64,000 nt of DNA from Augochlora pura. Its lineage: Eukaryota; Arthropoda; Insecta; Hymenoptera; Halictidae. The stretch lies in assembly GCF_028453695.1 (NCBI RefSeq), contig NC_135777.1, positions 1,860,001-1,924,000 on the forward strand, given 5' to 3'. Shown here piece by piece: positions 55,541-64,000 of this stretch (positions are counted from its first letter, which is position 1; every line of letters begins with the position of its first letter). Position numbers and translations under genes: made by a program. Under the pieces are notes generated by a model. That model saw only the letters and a list, made by a program, of their open reading frames with translations, did no database searches and was not told where the DNA came from.

Positions 55541-55915
55541 AATGTGTTCAACGCGGAAAAACAGATGTCTAATCAGTTACAGAATCGTTCCACCGCGAGG
55601 TCCAGTTGAATTTCAGTAGTACGAGTCAGCCATATCAGGGACATCTATATCTGTTATTCGTAAAGGAATACAACCCGAGAGATAATTTGATATTCGTAGG
55701 GTAACGATATCAGAGGCTCGCGCGCGAGTCACTTACATTAATTAATAATCTCCTTCCGTACGGTAGATTTCAAAACACTTTGGATTATCAACGTGGTGTA
55801 CACGTTGCTGGCGATTTTCGATCAAAAGCATGTCGACTCGCGTCGCACGTCTTTATAGCGTAAGTGGTTAACGTCGCCCTGGTCCTCTTTGCCCTCTCAA
55901 TCAAAAGGTGACCCT
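55541..55915. other. No feature seen
   Basis: Unremarkable mixed sequence; no repeats, splice sites or open frame of note apart from the start of an unrecognised frame at 55788-56051 (-) that runs into the following element. Confidence 0.5.
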
Positions 55916-55919
55916 TAAC

Positions 55920-56090
55920 CTTTTCGGTACGAGTGCCGGATATATCCGACGTCCATGCGATGACCGGTATAAATAACAGAATTTTATATAAGTATCTTTT
56001 AATATTAAAGCTACGAGCAGCACGTTTTGCTAAAAGACATTGTCTTATCAAGCACAGTTTTTATTTAACGCTTAGGAAAATCTTAAGGAG
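55920..56090 (+). mobile_element. TTAA MITE family 2, right-truncated
   Basis: TTAA (55916-55919) precedes CCTTTTCGGTACGAGTGCCG. The next 150 bp align with the minus strand of 10494-10721 up to GGAAAATCTT. Beyond this the similarity stops and no matching right terminus is found, although a TTAA lies at 56083-56086. Confidence 0.7.
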
Positions 56091-57418
56091 GATAATCATG
56101 ATTTAGGTAACACAATGACACGGAACCTCGCGAAACAGCGCCTGAGATCTAGAAAAAGCTACCGCGAACTCTTCCAGGGGGTTTCAGATAGCACGTGGGC
56201 CTCGACGAGTCCTCGAACATCAGGACACCATATCGCCAAGCAGCCCGTGTCTCAAACGTGAGTTTTCCCGCGACTCTCCGAACTATATTCCAAAAGGCAA
56301 GACGTTTATACCAGGACAATACTACTAAAAATCTATGAAGGAGGGCCACGTGTCTTAAAATTGTCAGAAATTCTCAAGGTTACGTCACCTACACTAGCAG
56401 CTACGAAACGGCCGTAGCGGCAGAACTCGAGTCGAAAAACTCGCGTAAAAGCTATTAACGTTCTCCAATTGGATCGAACGGAACAGCCGAGCTTGTCCGG
56501 GCAACAATGAGCGGCGCGCGCGTTCATTCTTCATTCTTCATTCCGCCGCGTGAAATATTCACGAAATTCGTTCGGCCGTGGAACAAGGCCCGGTTAATTG
56601 CTCGAGGTGCTCGATCAAAGAAACGTCCGCCGCGGCGGCGGCCCCTCGCAGCAGCGAGCTGCTCAAACAATAAAGACCGCAGCGGAGCCGGGCACAGCCT
56701 CGTTCAAACATCGACGAGGGAGTATCGGCGAGCAATTACGGGGAAGATCAGCGCGGCAAAGAACGGTGAACACGTGCGGTTGGCGAGCTGGTAACGGCCC
56801 GAGGGGGGTCCGGGGAGGGATCGAGGGAAGATCGCGTGGCGGGTTTTCCAAAGGCGTTCGTGTGTCCGGTGGTTGTCGGGTCTCGTTAGGGGATCGCGGC
56901 GAATGTTTGCTTTCCCAGAGGGGAGGGGAGGGGAGGGGGTGCACCGCGATTCGTACCGGCTAAAATCGCACTTCCGGCGAGCGATTCGCGTGCCGGCACG
57001 CGCTGATTATAGAGACCCGGTCCGGGCACTCGTTTTTCCAAACGGATTAGTGGACCGATGGAGAACGAATTCCCCGGACGGCAATTCGTGCCGATGCTGC
57101 CCCGAAAAAGATCGTCGGATGGAGGCACCGAGGCCGTACCTGGACGCCGTTAAGATCGGCTGGTTGCCGCAGAGGTGTGGAGTAATCAACTGTTTGCCGG
57201 CGAGCAGGTGGCGCACAGTGATTTCGAAAATTCAGCGACGAGTTGTTGTAACTTTTGAGAGAGAACCATTGGGGATATTGAAATGTATTTGTCATTAGAA
57301 ATAATTAAAAATTTCTGTTGCTGTTTTCGCTTCAGAGGAATATTGTTTAAATGTGATTAATTAGTTTAATGTAATTTGCGTTATAGTGAACAGTTATTTT
57401 TTAGGTAGACTTCTTTAT
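56091..57418. other. GC-rich stretch, no gene seen
   Basis: Frames at 56507-56794, 56598-56963, 56663-56944 (-) and 56873-57298 overlap on both strands. None is recognised. GGGGAGGGGA repeats at 56918-56938. Confidence 0.5.
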
Positions 57419-57424
57419 TGAAGT

Positions 57425-57542
57425 ACGTATTATAATGTACATATAATATATTACAGCATATATTACAATATAGATATAACATATTATAGCATAGACTAGT
57501 CCAGAGTAGTATAATATATTATAGTATATACCGCAAGGGTTA
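57425..57542. repeat. AT-rich palindromic repeat (TATAATATATTATAGTATA)
   Basis: Variants of ATATTATAGCATA and TATTACAATATA in both orientations. It ends with CCGCAAGGGTTAA, a right terminus like those of the TTAA elements, but no left end was found. Confidence 0.7.
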
Positions 57543-57544
57543 AA

Positions 57545-58270
57545 AGCAAAATAGTTTCTCCGGCCGACAGTATTCTTAAACATAGTGATTTAATTTAACC
57601 TGTCAACTAAAGATGATGAAGTTACAACTACACAGCACGGTCCAGACGTTCCAAGGTTATAATACAAAACAGCGTTGCGCAATCGTCGACGACGAGTCGA
57701 TCCGTGTCGAGGACGAAGGAGGAAGAGCTCCGTTTGATTAAGGATCCCGGTGGTCCCAGGAAAGGGGATCGTGTGATGGAGAGTCTCGCTTATCCAGTGG
57801 ACCAGGGGCCTGTCCAGAAAGGGGGGAACGCTGATGGAGTATCGCGTAGGATAGCGTGCGAACGCGTAGGCACATTAATTCGCGAGCGGAGGAGGCGAGA
57901 GTATCGCGCGCCGTCGATTTTTTTCCCGGAACACTCGGGCAAAAGAGCCGGGATTCTTCTCGGGAAGCCTCGATGAGGCCGCGCGGCGGCAGAAATTGTC
58001 ATCAAAGTTCACTTAGCGCCGCGGCAAAGTCCTTCACAGCTGTAAAGGGATTCGTTGGCTTTGATCGCGCCAAGATATCGGCTGCGGAAAGTATTACACC
58101 CACTCTGCCGCCCGTCGAGCACCCCTCCTGGCCCCGATACTAATTTACGGCGCGTTCCGATCGAGCCCGATGAAAGCGTCGAGGCGCCGCGACACTAAAT
58201 TAAGAATCCTTGATCCCCGGCCGGGCCCAGCCCGAGTATTTCAATTTATTTCCCCTACCAGCCTCGTAAT
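57545..58270. other. No gene seen
   Basis: GC-rich. Frames at 57704-57976 and 57856-58143 (+) and 57790-58005 (-) overlap. No match to known proteins. Confidence 0.5.
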
Positions 58271-58274
58271 TCCC

Positions 58275-58332
58275 TCGTCGTCGTCGCCGTCGTCGCCGTC
58301 CTCGTCGCCGTCGTTCTCGTCGTCGTTGTAGC
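58275..58332. repeat. (CGT)n imperfect trinucleotide repeat
   Basis: CGTCGTCGTCGCCGTCGTCG and similar, about 19 triplets with CCG and TCT interruptions. Confidence 0.9.
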
Positions 58333-58565
58333 TGAGACAGAGCTCAGTCTCCCGGCCGGGCATTATCTTCCAGAAGTGCCGAGGGGATTATCCCGGAGGA
58401 TCCTTCTTATCTTCGATCTTTCTGTCGCTTGTCTGCCAGTCCACCGCTCATAGCTTCCGTCTTCCGACGCCTCGTTCCGTCTCGTAATCCACGGCGACCC
58501 CGATCGAGACACATCTCTCTGCACTCGCGGAACAGTTCTAATGTCATGCTGATGCTATGATTGTA

Positions 58566-58848
58566 TTAGGGTGTCCCACAAGTTTCTTCCTTTTTGTTTT
58601 TTGGATGCGAAATCAAAAGATTTATTGCGTTATATATGAACCGTTCTGTGGTATTACCTTCTTCCATCTCTCAGGAAGCCTCATCGTGCCATCTATCCAA
58701 AATAGTTCAGACTTACTTGCAAAATATTCATCGAGCTGCGTTTTTATTTCGCTTACGGTCTTCTTACATTTTTTATCGTGGAAAAAATTTTTTAACGAGA
58801 GAAACAAGAAATAATCGGATGGGATAAGGTGTAAAAGAAGCTATAAAA
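58566..58848 (-). mobile_element. Mariner 3' end fragment
   Basis: After TA (58564-58565), TTAGGGTGTCCCACAAGTTT is the mariner terminus, matching the left end of the copy at 3922 (TTAGGGTGTCCTATAAGTTT) and the shared 3' tail GATGCGAAATCAA. Going inward on the minus strand comes the end of the transposase frame, then the decameric array. The 5' half and opposite terminus are missing. Confidence 0.85.
58622..58838 (-). pseudogene. Mariner transposase C-terminal fragment
   Basis: Minus-strand codons read LIPSDYFLFLSLKNFFHDKK, then TVSEIKTQLDEYFASKSE and MRLPERWKKVIPQNGSYI, followed by a stop (58622-58624). This is the C-terminal part of mariner transposases, whose usual pattern is SPDLAPSDYHLF.SLQ.FL....F.......LDE.FASK...F...GI..LPERWQKVI...G.Y. 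The third catalytic Asp in PDLAP is replaced (LHLIPSDY), and everything upstream is lost to the array. About 70 of roughly 345 residues remain; inactive. Confidence 0.85.
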
Positions 58849-59115
58849 TAAAGTAATGAGGAGTAGAATATTGTTAAATAGAATGTGACAGAATAGGATA
58901 GAGGATAGAATAGACTGTAATAAGGTAGAGTATAGTTGAATAGAGTAGAAGAATATGGAATAGCGTACAATAGAGTAGAATAGAGTTGAATAGAGTAGAA
59001 TAGAGCGCAATAGAATGTAATAGAGTAAAATAATATAGAATAGAGTCGAATAGAGTGTAGCAGTGTAGAAGAGAGTAGAATAAAGTAGAATATAGGGAAA
59101 TAGAATAGAATTGTA
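58849..59115. repeat. Decameric minisatellite array C (GGAATAGAGTAGAATA)n
   Basis: ATAGAGTAGA/ATAGAGTGGA-type units join directly to the mariner fragment. TAGAATAGACTGTAATAAGG (about 58907) is a variant of the landmark seen in arrays A, B, D and E. Orientation relative to the transposase is the same as in arrays A and B. Confidence 0.88.
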
Positions 59116-61055
59116 TGGAACGATAACACTCTATATATTTAAAAAGAACGTAACGAAATATAATATAAAAATATGCAAAATTGACTTTTACAGTTTATGT
59201 TTAATTATCAATAAAGATGTAGAAGTTACTTCAAGTATCATTGAAACACCCTCTATATATAAACAATACTATATATTTAGAAAGAACTTAACAAAATATT
59301 ATATATTTATACTTCGATATTACAATTATCAGATAATAGAACTATGCAAATATAGCCTTCTTTCGTTTATTTTGAAATTTTAGTTATTTAAATATAAATG
59401 ACTTTAAACGTCTAGCGAGAGAATATTATCAGCACCAAACTTCTCTTTCAGGTGGTAATGGGCCGCAAATGAATTTACCCTTATTTGTGCAACCTGGATT
59501 CACTCTTGCGTTTTGATTAATTTTTCTGTGGACTCTGATCCTGGAGGAGGATTATTTACGGGGATAACAGACCCACTCAGTGGAACATAAACGCGATGCC
59601 TCGGTAAATTACATTAATGCATTTGCTTCTTTGCGTTTTCTGCTCCACCCGTTTCCAACGTTCTCATCCAATATCAATTTATGAAATGAGCTTGTTTACA
59701 CATCCCCTTAATAGAATCGCGTTGGTAACAATTTCAAGCGGATTTCCGACATATCGATGTAGAAAATACCAATATACGGAAATTCTTCTCCACCTGTCCA
59801 ATATTTATCGGTCCAATATTTTAATGGAACGAGTTGCCAGCAATCGATATCAATTAACGTAGCTGCGTATCAACCACAAGGGCTTGACCAAACTGTAATT
59901 ATGGTAATAGCCTATCAGTGATGTAACTGAGAATTTCCGTGATAGGAATCTAGAAAATTGAGAACTACGGTTACAAATTTTGCCTGAAACAGGTGAACGC
60001 AGTCGTTAGTAATAAATCTAATTGAACAGCAAGACGACGGTTGAACTAACCAAAAAATTACTGCTATTAAATTAAATTACTATAATTTAATTAAATTAAA
60101 TTACTATTATTATAGTTACTTAAAAAAAAAACGCTACTCGTCCAGAATTCCCTAAAAGATGATTATAAAAAAATTATTAACCAAACTATAAGAAACTGAA
60201 GTTTACCTTTATTATAAAGTTTCCATACCATCGGCGACTGCCGGAAACGAAAAATTCAGCAAGACAATTTGAAATGCAACGAGAGGCGGGGAATTTCTGG
60301 GGCTGGAATCTGGAAAATTCAGGACTCGAGGCTCGGAGGAGCCCCAAAGAGGCGAGCGACGGGGAATCGACGCGGGCCCCGCGTGATCCGTTCGATCTCG
60401 CGAGCGGAACGCTGAAAAGCAGATCACCGTGTAACCCGAGGTAAAAGTGGCTCCGCTACACATCCTATGGCCGACTTACTTCCCCCATAATACCCCTCCG
60501 GGAGGCAGTAAGTCGCGAACGTGATCCGCGGAAAACCGGCCCACCCCTTTTACGTGATTCCGGGAACTTTTCGGTCCTCGACGACTCTCGGTTTTCGTAT
60601 GTATTACACCGCCCCCGATGTAAACTACTTTAATCCGAGGGGCTGGAGGGAGCCGGCTTCCGAGGGCGGATTTTTCTGCGCCCGACCGTCGCGCGCGCCC
60701 GCGCATGTACGCGACCGCAGAGGCGGCTGTCCCACGGGGCATGGGTCCCGATATTACGTTAAAACAACCCCTCGTCCGCGGTAATCTGATGAGGACACAC
60801 TCGGAGTCACGGGGATTGCGCTTCCCTTTCGACGGTCTCGGTGGCTGGACAACCTCGACACCCGAGCAACAGACATTTATGGTACGGGGGTGGAACGCGG
60901 TCTCTGTCCCGCGGGGAGATGTTCCACGGATTTTCTACGAGGGGCGAGAACGTCCCTTACTAGGCACTTTTTACGACTCTTTGTTGTGTATTTCTATTTT
61001 GTTTTAGGTTCATTGTTTTTTTTTTTACTGACTTTCGCGCGTCATATTGCAATTA
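59116..61055. other. No gene called
   Basis: AT-rich to 60190, GC-rich 60220-60980. TTCTCTTTCAG|GTGGTAATGG at 59449 is acceptor-like. The 20-codon frame after it (GNGPQMNLPLFVQPGFTLAF) has no donor or homolog I know. Frames at 60476-60742 (-), 60521-60784 and 60705-61007 (+) are unrecognised. Confidence 0.45.
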
Positions 61056-61105
61056 ATCTTAGGACACTTCTATTATATATAATATATAATATATATTTAT
61101 ATAAT
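61056..61105. repeat. (TATAATA)n AT repeat
   Basis: TATTATATATAATATATAAT and similar, self-complementary. Followed by AT-rich sequence to 61430 with (AC)-rich ACATACACACACAT near 61377. Confidence 0.8.
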
Positions 61106-61109
61106 ATTT

Positions 61110-61835
61110 TACAATTTTTATTTTTCGTTACCTTCATTAATTTTTGTTTTCAAATTTCATAAAATGTTATTAGCTATGGAAATAGATTGAATGGAGAATT
61201 TAAATTTAACAATAAATGATTGATATTAATTATATATAATAGTAGCGTTTCTTATAAAAGTTCCTTTATTTATGTTACATGTATGATTACTAAAAACTGA
61301 TGTTGAGGCTACAGTTTTTGGGTCAATAATTTTGGCCTCGATATTATTGTAACTTGGAACTTATGGATTAATACATACATACACACACATAAATATCTAT
61401 ATTCGCATATTCTTTGTCAAATTCTCGTCAGTCGCTGCCATCCGGCTCCCACAGCAGTTCCGCATAGCAACTTTCGAGCAGAGTGACGATTATTGCGACT
61501 TTATTGCCTAGGAGCTAGGAGGGACATTATAAAGCAGCGCATAAGCAATCTTCCACAACGGCGAGGTGCAGCCGAGGGTGGAGGGTGGGGGAAGCTGTTT
61601 AAAACTCGACCCAGAAACTAAAGCTAACGCTACACTCTAGCAGAACTAAATTACATTAAACTATACTGGGACATGTACGTGGGTCAACGTGGAAGCTGAA
61701 GTTTCGGACGCAATCGAGAGGGATGCGGTCTCGCATGAAAAACTTATCGAAATCAGTCGTTAAGTAGAGGCAACCCGGGATTGATCAGACGTATCCCCGT
61801 TCGGCTGCAATATTCGCTGTATTGAACTGAACTCT
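61110..61835. other. No gene seen
   Basis: AT-rich then mixed sequence; no open frame above background, no splice or promoter signal. Confidence 0.5.
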
Positions 61836-61837
61836 GT

Positions 61838-62110
61838 TAACCCCCTGCCGTACCATTTTCTTTGCAATTGCAATATAGTATAGTATATACTATAATAAAT
61901 ATGATAATATAACGTAATAGAGTATAATATGTAATATAAATATAATAATATAATATTACATATTATAATATAGACTATAATAAATAGAATAATGTAATGT
62001 TATATAGTATGATACATAGTATTCTATAATAAATATAATAATACAACGATACATAATATAATATATAACACATTAAATAAAATAATAGAGTACATATACT
62101 ACTATAGTGT
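61838..62110. repeat. AT-rich repeat, possibly inside a TTAA-type element
   Basis: Begins TTAA|CCCCCTGCCGTACC, like the left end of the TTAA elements, then AATATAATAGAGTATAATATG-type repeats for about 230 bp (compare 42095-42487). No right terminus was found. Confidence 0.55.
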
Positions 62111-62985
62111 TACCCAGTAAAATCGAACACTTTCACCCCAATAACAGATAAATTATCGGTTACCATGACAACCGATACACCGGTCACAGGCTACGGTACA
62201 AAAAGCCGATTCATAAGGCAGCCTATTGGTAAAGCCTGTATCACTAACGCATAGCATTGCCGATGAAATTCATGTCTCTTCCAGACGCTCTACGCGGATA
62301 GTTCTCTCCGCCGAGAACAGGAATTTTTCTCGGTAGCTACGCCGCGAGAAGATGTCTTAAAACGGGGATCGGAAGCCTCGCAGCGATTGAGCCAATGCTC
62401 CGGATCAGTCAGATTGAACGAGCGGAGCATATCGGAGCAGAACGGAGCGGATCCGAGCGGAAGCAGAGTCACGCCGTCGGGACGGAGCGAGAAGTATCGA
62501 TTGACGAGGAACATGGTTTTATGCCGGCCGATCGTTCGCTGGCTCCGCGTACGTGCTATCTACTGAACGGATTCAAATGAAGTTTGCTTTTCAAATGGAT
62601 TCCCCTGGCCTGTATGGGCCACGCATAAAGTACATTTTCCATCGAATGCATCTTGCGAGCGCCCGCGCCACCCCCGGGGCCATTCTCGCGCGCCCACCAC
62701 CACCGAGATGAAACTCCAAGTATGCGGCTCGCGCGAGAATAAAAGCTTCGCCCCGTTTATGGCTTTTCCGCGGGATCGATTGACCCCCCGTCCCGCGGTC
62801 GTTCCGATACGGGTGAAACGCGGCTTCGTGCGCTAGGTAACGCGGTGCTTCCGACGATACCGGGGATTAAGGCGGATCAAAATCAGCCGAACGTGTCTGC
62901 ATAAGACGGGGTGCGACCGCACGGTTTTACAAGGCACCGTGTACCCCGCGCCGATGACGGAGCAATCAAACAGCCACGCGACTGC
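62111..62985. other. No gene called
   Basis: CATGTCTCTTCCAG at about 62271-62284 is acceptor-like. The GC-rich sequence after it has short 10-bp repeats (CGGAGCATAT, CGGAGCAGAA, CGGAGCGGAT at 62423-62456). Frames 62290-62514 (-) and 62395-62580 (+) are antisense and unrecognised. Confidence 0.45.
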
Positions 62986-62989
62986 TATT

Positions 62990-63026
62990 AATAATAATTA
63001 TCATTATTATTATTATTTATTTATTC
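62990..63026. repeat. (ATT)n/(TAA)n patch
   Basis: TAATAATAATTATCATTATTATTATTATTTATTTATT, a small palindrome-like trinucleotide run. Confidence 0.85.
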
Positions 63027-63490
63027 ACCCGCACGATTTAAACATCCTTTGTGTTTCGTTAAGGTTTCGTAAAGGTTAATTCGCATTGATTATTAACCGG
63101 TCGACACAATTACAGTAACCGCAAAATTCCGCAATAAAGCTAGAATTATAGCAAATCGAGCGCAGGGCTGCTATTAAACCATCCGTCAGCCGGGTAAGTT
63201 GCGTGACTCGTCGAGTCGGCCACCCCTAGAGGCACCTGGCTTCGATCAGAAGTTCGGCGACGCGTTCGAATTCGATGGGCCCGCGTCCCTATTGTCGAAA
63301 CTTGGCGGAGAGATCGGGGGAGGGATCGCGTGACGCTGCCTCGCGAGCGCCCGGTGATCTGGATCGCCGGTTCTCCGAGGCCAATGTCCCCGCCGACGAA
63401 GAAACAGGCCGCAGGTCGTTATTCCTCCAGAGTCGAGATTTCCTCGGGGACCTCGTTAGGATCCGATTCCCGCGTCCTCCGCTCGTCTTT
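63027..63490. other. No gene seen
   Basis: GC-rich from 63180. GGGTAAGTTG at 63191 is donor-like without an exon. Overlapping frames at 63275-63530 (+) are unrecognised. Confidence 0.45.
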
Positions 63491-63499
63491 TGAGAGGAT

Positions 63500-63900
63500 T
63501 CCGGAGGACTTGCCGGCTTTTTGCCAGTGACACGGATCGATGATCAGTCGGCCGTGGCCCGAAATCCTCGAAACTGAGTGCTTAGCAGCTTGCCCCGTTC
63601 CAATTGGACCGGTGAACCCAAGGCTCCCGGGAGTCCTCGCGTCATTAAAGTCTCCATTCAGTGTTCGGGCTAGTAGTAGGAGTCAGCCATTAGGCGGTGC
63701 TGCGGTCGAAACGACTCCGGAAGCTTTTTGCCGGTAGAGGGGGGATCGATGATTAGTCACCCGACTCCGAAATTCGCGAAACTAAGTGCTTGCGAGCTGC
63801 GGGACTCTGTCGACTCGGTGGACGAACGTTTTCGGAGGCCTTCGCTTCGTTAAAGTCTCTATTCGGTAGTTGTCCAAGTAGTTAGGGCCAGCCATTGGTA
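63500..63900. repeat. 206-bp tandem duplication
   Basis: GCTTTTTGCCAGTGACACGG (63517) and GCTTTTTGCCGGTAGAGGGG (63723) open two units. Both continue with GATCGATGAT.AGTC, CGAAACT.AGTGCTT, TTAAAGTCTC.ATTC and TCAGCCATTAGG/CCAGCCATTGGT. Identity looks about 70%. Short frames over it (63540-63737 +) are incidental. Confidence 0.85.
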
Positions 63901-64000
63901 CGACACGGATTTTTTTTAAATTGTTTAGAGCGTAACTGTTCCAAAAATATATATGCATAAAATGCATTCTGTCATACAGAATGCAGATATTATTAGTTGA

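Noticed and set aside
59449..59515. Acceptor-like TCTCTTTCAG followed by frame GNGPQMNLPLFVQPGFTLAF
   Set aside because: Only 20 codons, no donor, and I do not recognise the peptide.

Overview
This window looks like non-coding nuclear DNA of an insect, most likely a hymenopteran such as a bee; I cannot name the species. The reasons are the sharp alternation of GC-rich, CpG-rich stretches with AT-rich ones, very many (CT)n and (GA)n microsatellites, relics of mariner, Tc1-like and TTAA-target DNA transposons, and the absence of any recognisable gene. No open frame reads as a known cellular protein. The longer frames lie in GC-rich DNA, where stops are rare, or run through simple repeats, where they encode low-complexity Ser/Leu, Arg/Glu or Leu/Phe/Tyr/Ser strings. 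The only protein homology I can defend is to three transposase fragments: two mariner and one Tc1-like. All are broken.

The layout is a patchwork. AT-rich and 120-140 bp tandem repeats fill much of 0.3-1.7 kb. A structurally complete mariner derivative with a decameric minisatellite inside it lies at 3.9-4.9 kb. Related minisatellite arrays recur at 6.6, 11.2, 37.1 and 58.9 kb, and two of these also abut mariner pieces. Short elements flanked by TTAA, with ends CCCTTTGCACTCGA or CCCTTTCGGTACGAG, are scattered through the window (7.7, 10.5, 18.3, 21.3, 42.1, 45.0, 55.9 kb and weaker ones). Three Tc1-like remnants lie at 24.8, 34.8 and 43.1 kb. Long inverted repeats occur at 19.6, 20.1-20.4 and 40.8-41.3 kb. 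Degenerate long-unit tandem repeats occur at 18.6-19.3, 22.5-23.8, 37.3-37.7, 48.0, 52.8 and 63.5-63.9 kb.

Two signals suggest transcription. At 8018 a strong plus-strand 3' splice site (branch-point-like TACTAAT, pyrimidine tract, TTGCAG) is joined directly to a 5' splice site (GTGAGT), with a second donor 41 nt further on. This is the architecture of a recursive-splicing site, or of a micro-exon, inside a very long intron. At 37.67 kb a TATA box sits 28 bp upstream of an initiator-like TCAGAC, just after a 44-bp tandem repeat and about 110 bp before AATAAA, which resembles the U3/R layout of a long terminal repeat. The simplest reading is that the window is part of a large intron or an intergenic region colonised by small DNA transposons.

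The most unusual observation is the decameric minisatellite. At three loci it lies next to mariner sequence in the same orientation relative to the transposase, and one copy is bounded by TIRs and TA duplications. This suggests that a non-autonomous mariner derivative carried and spread a tandem array.
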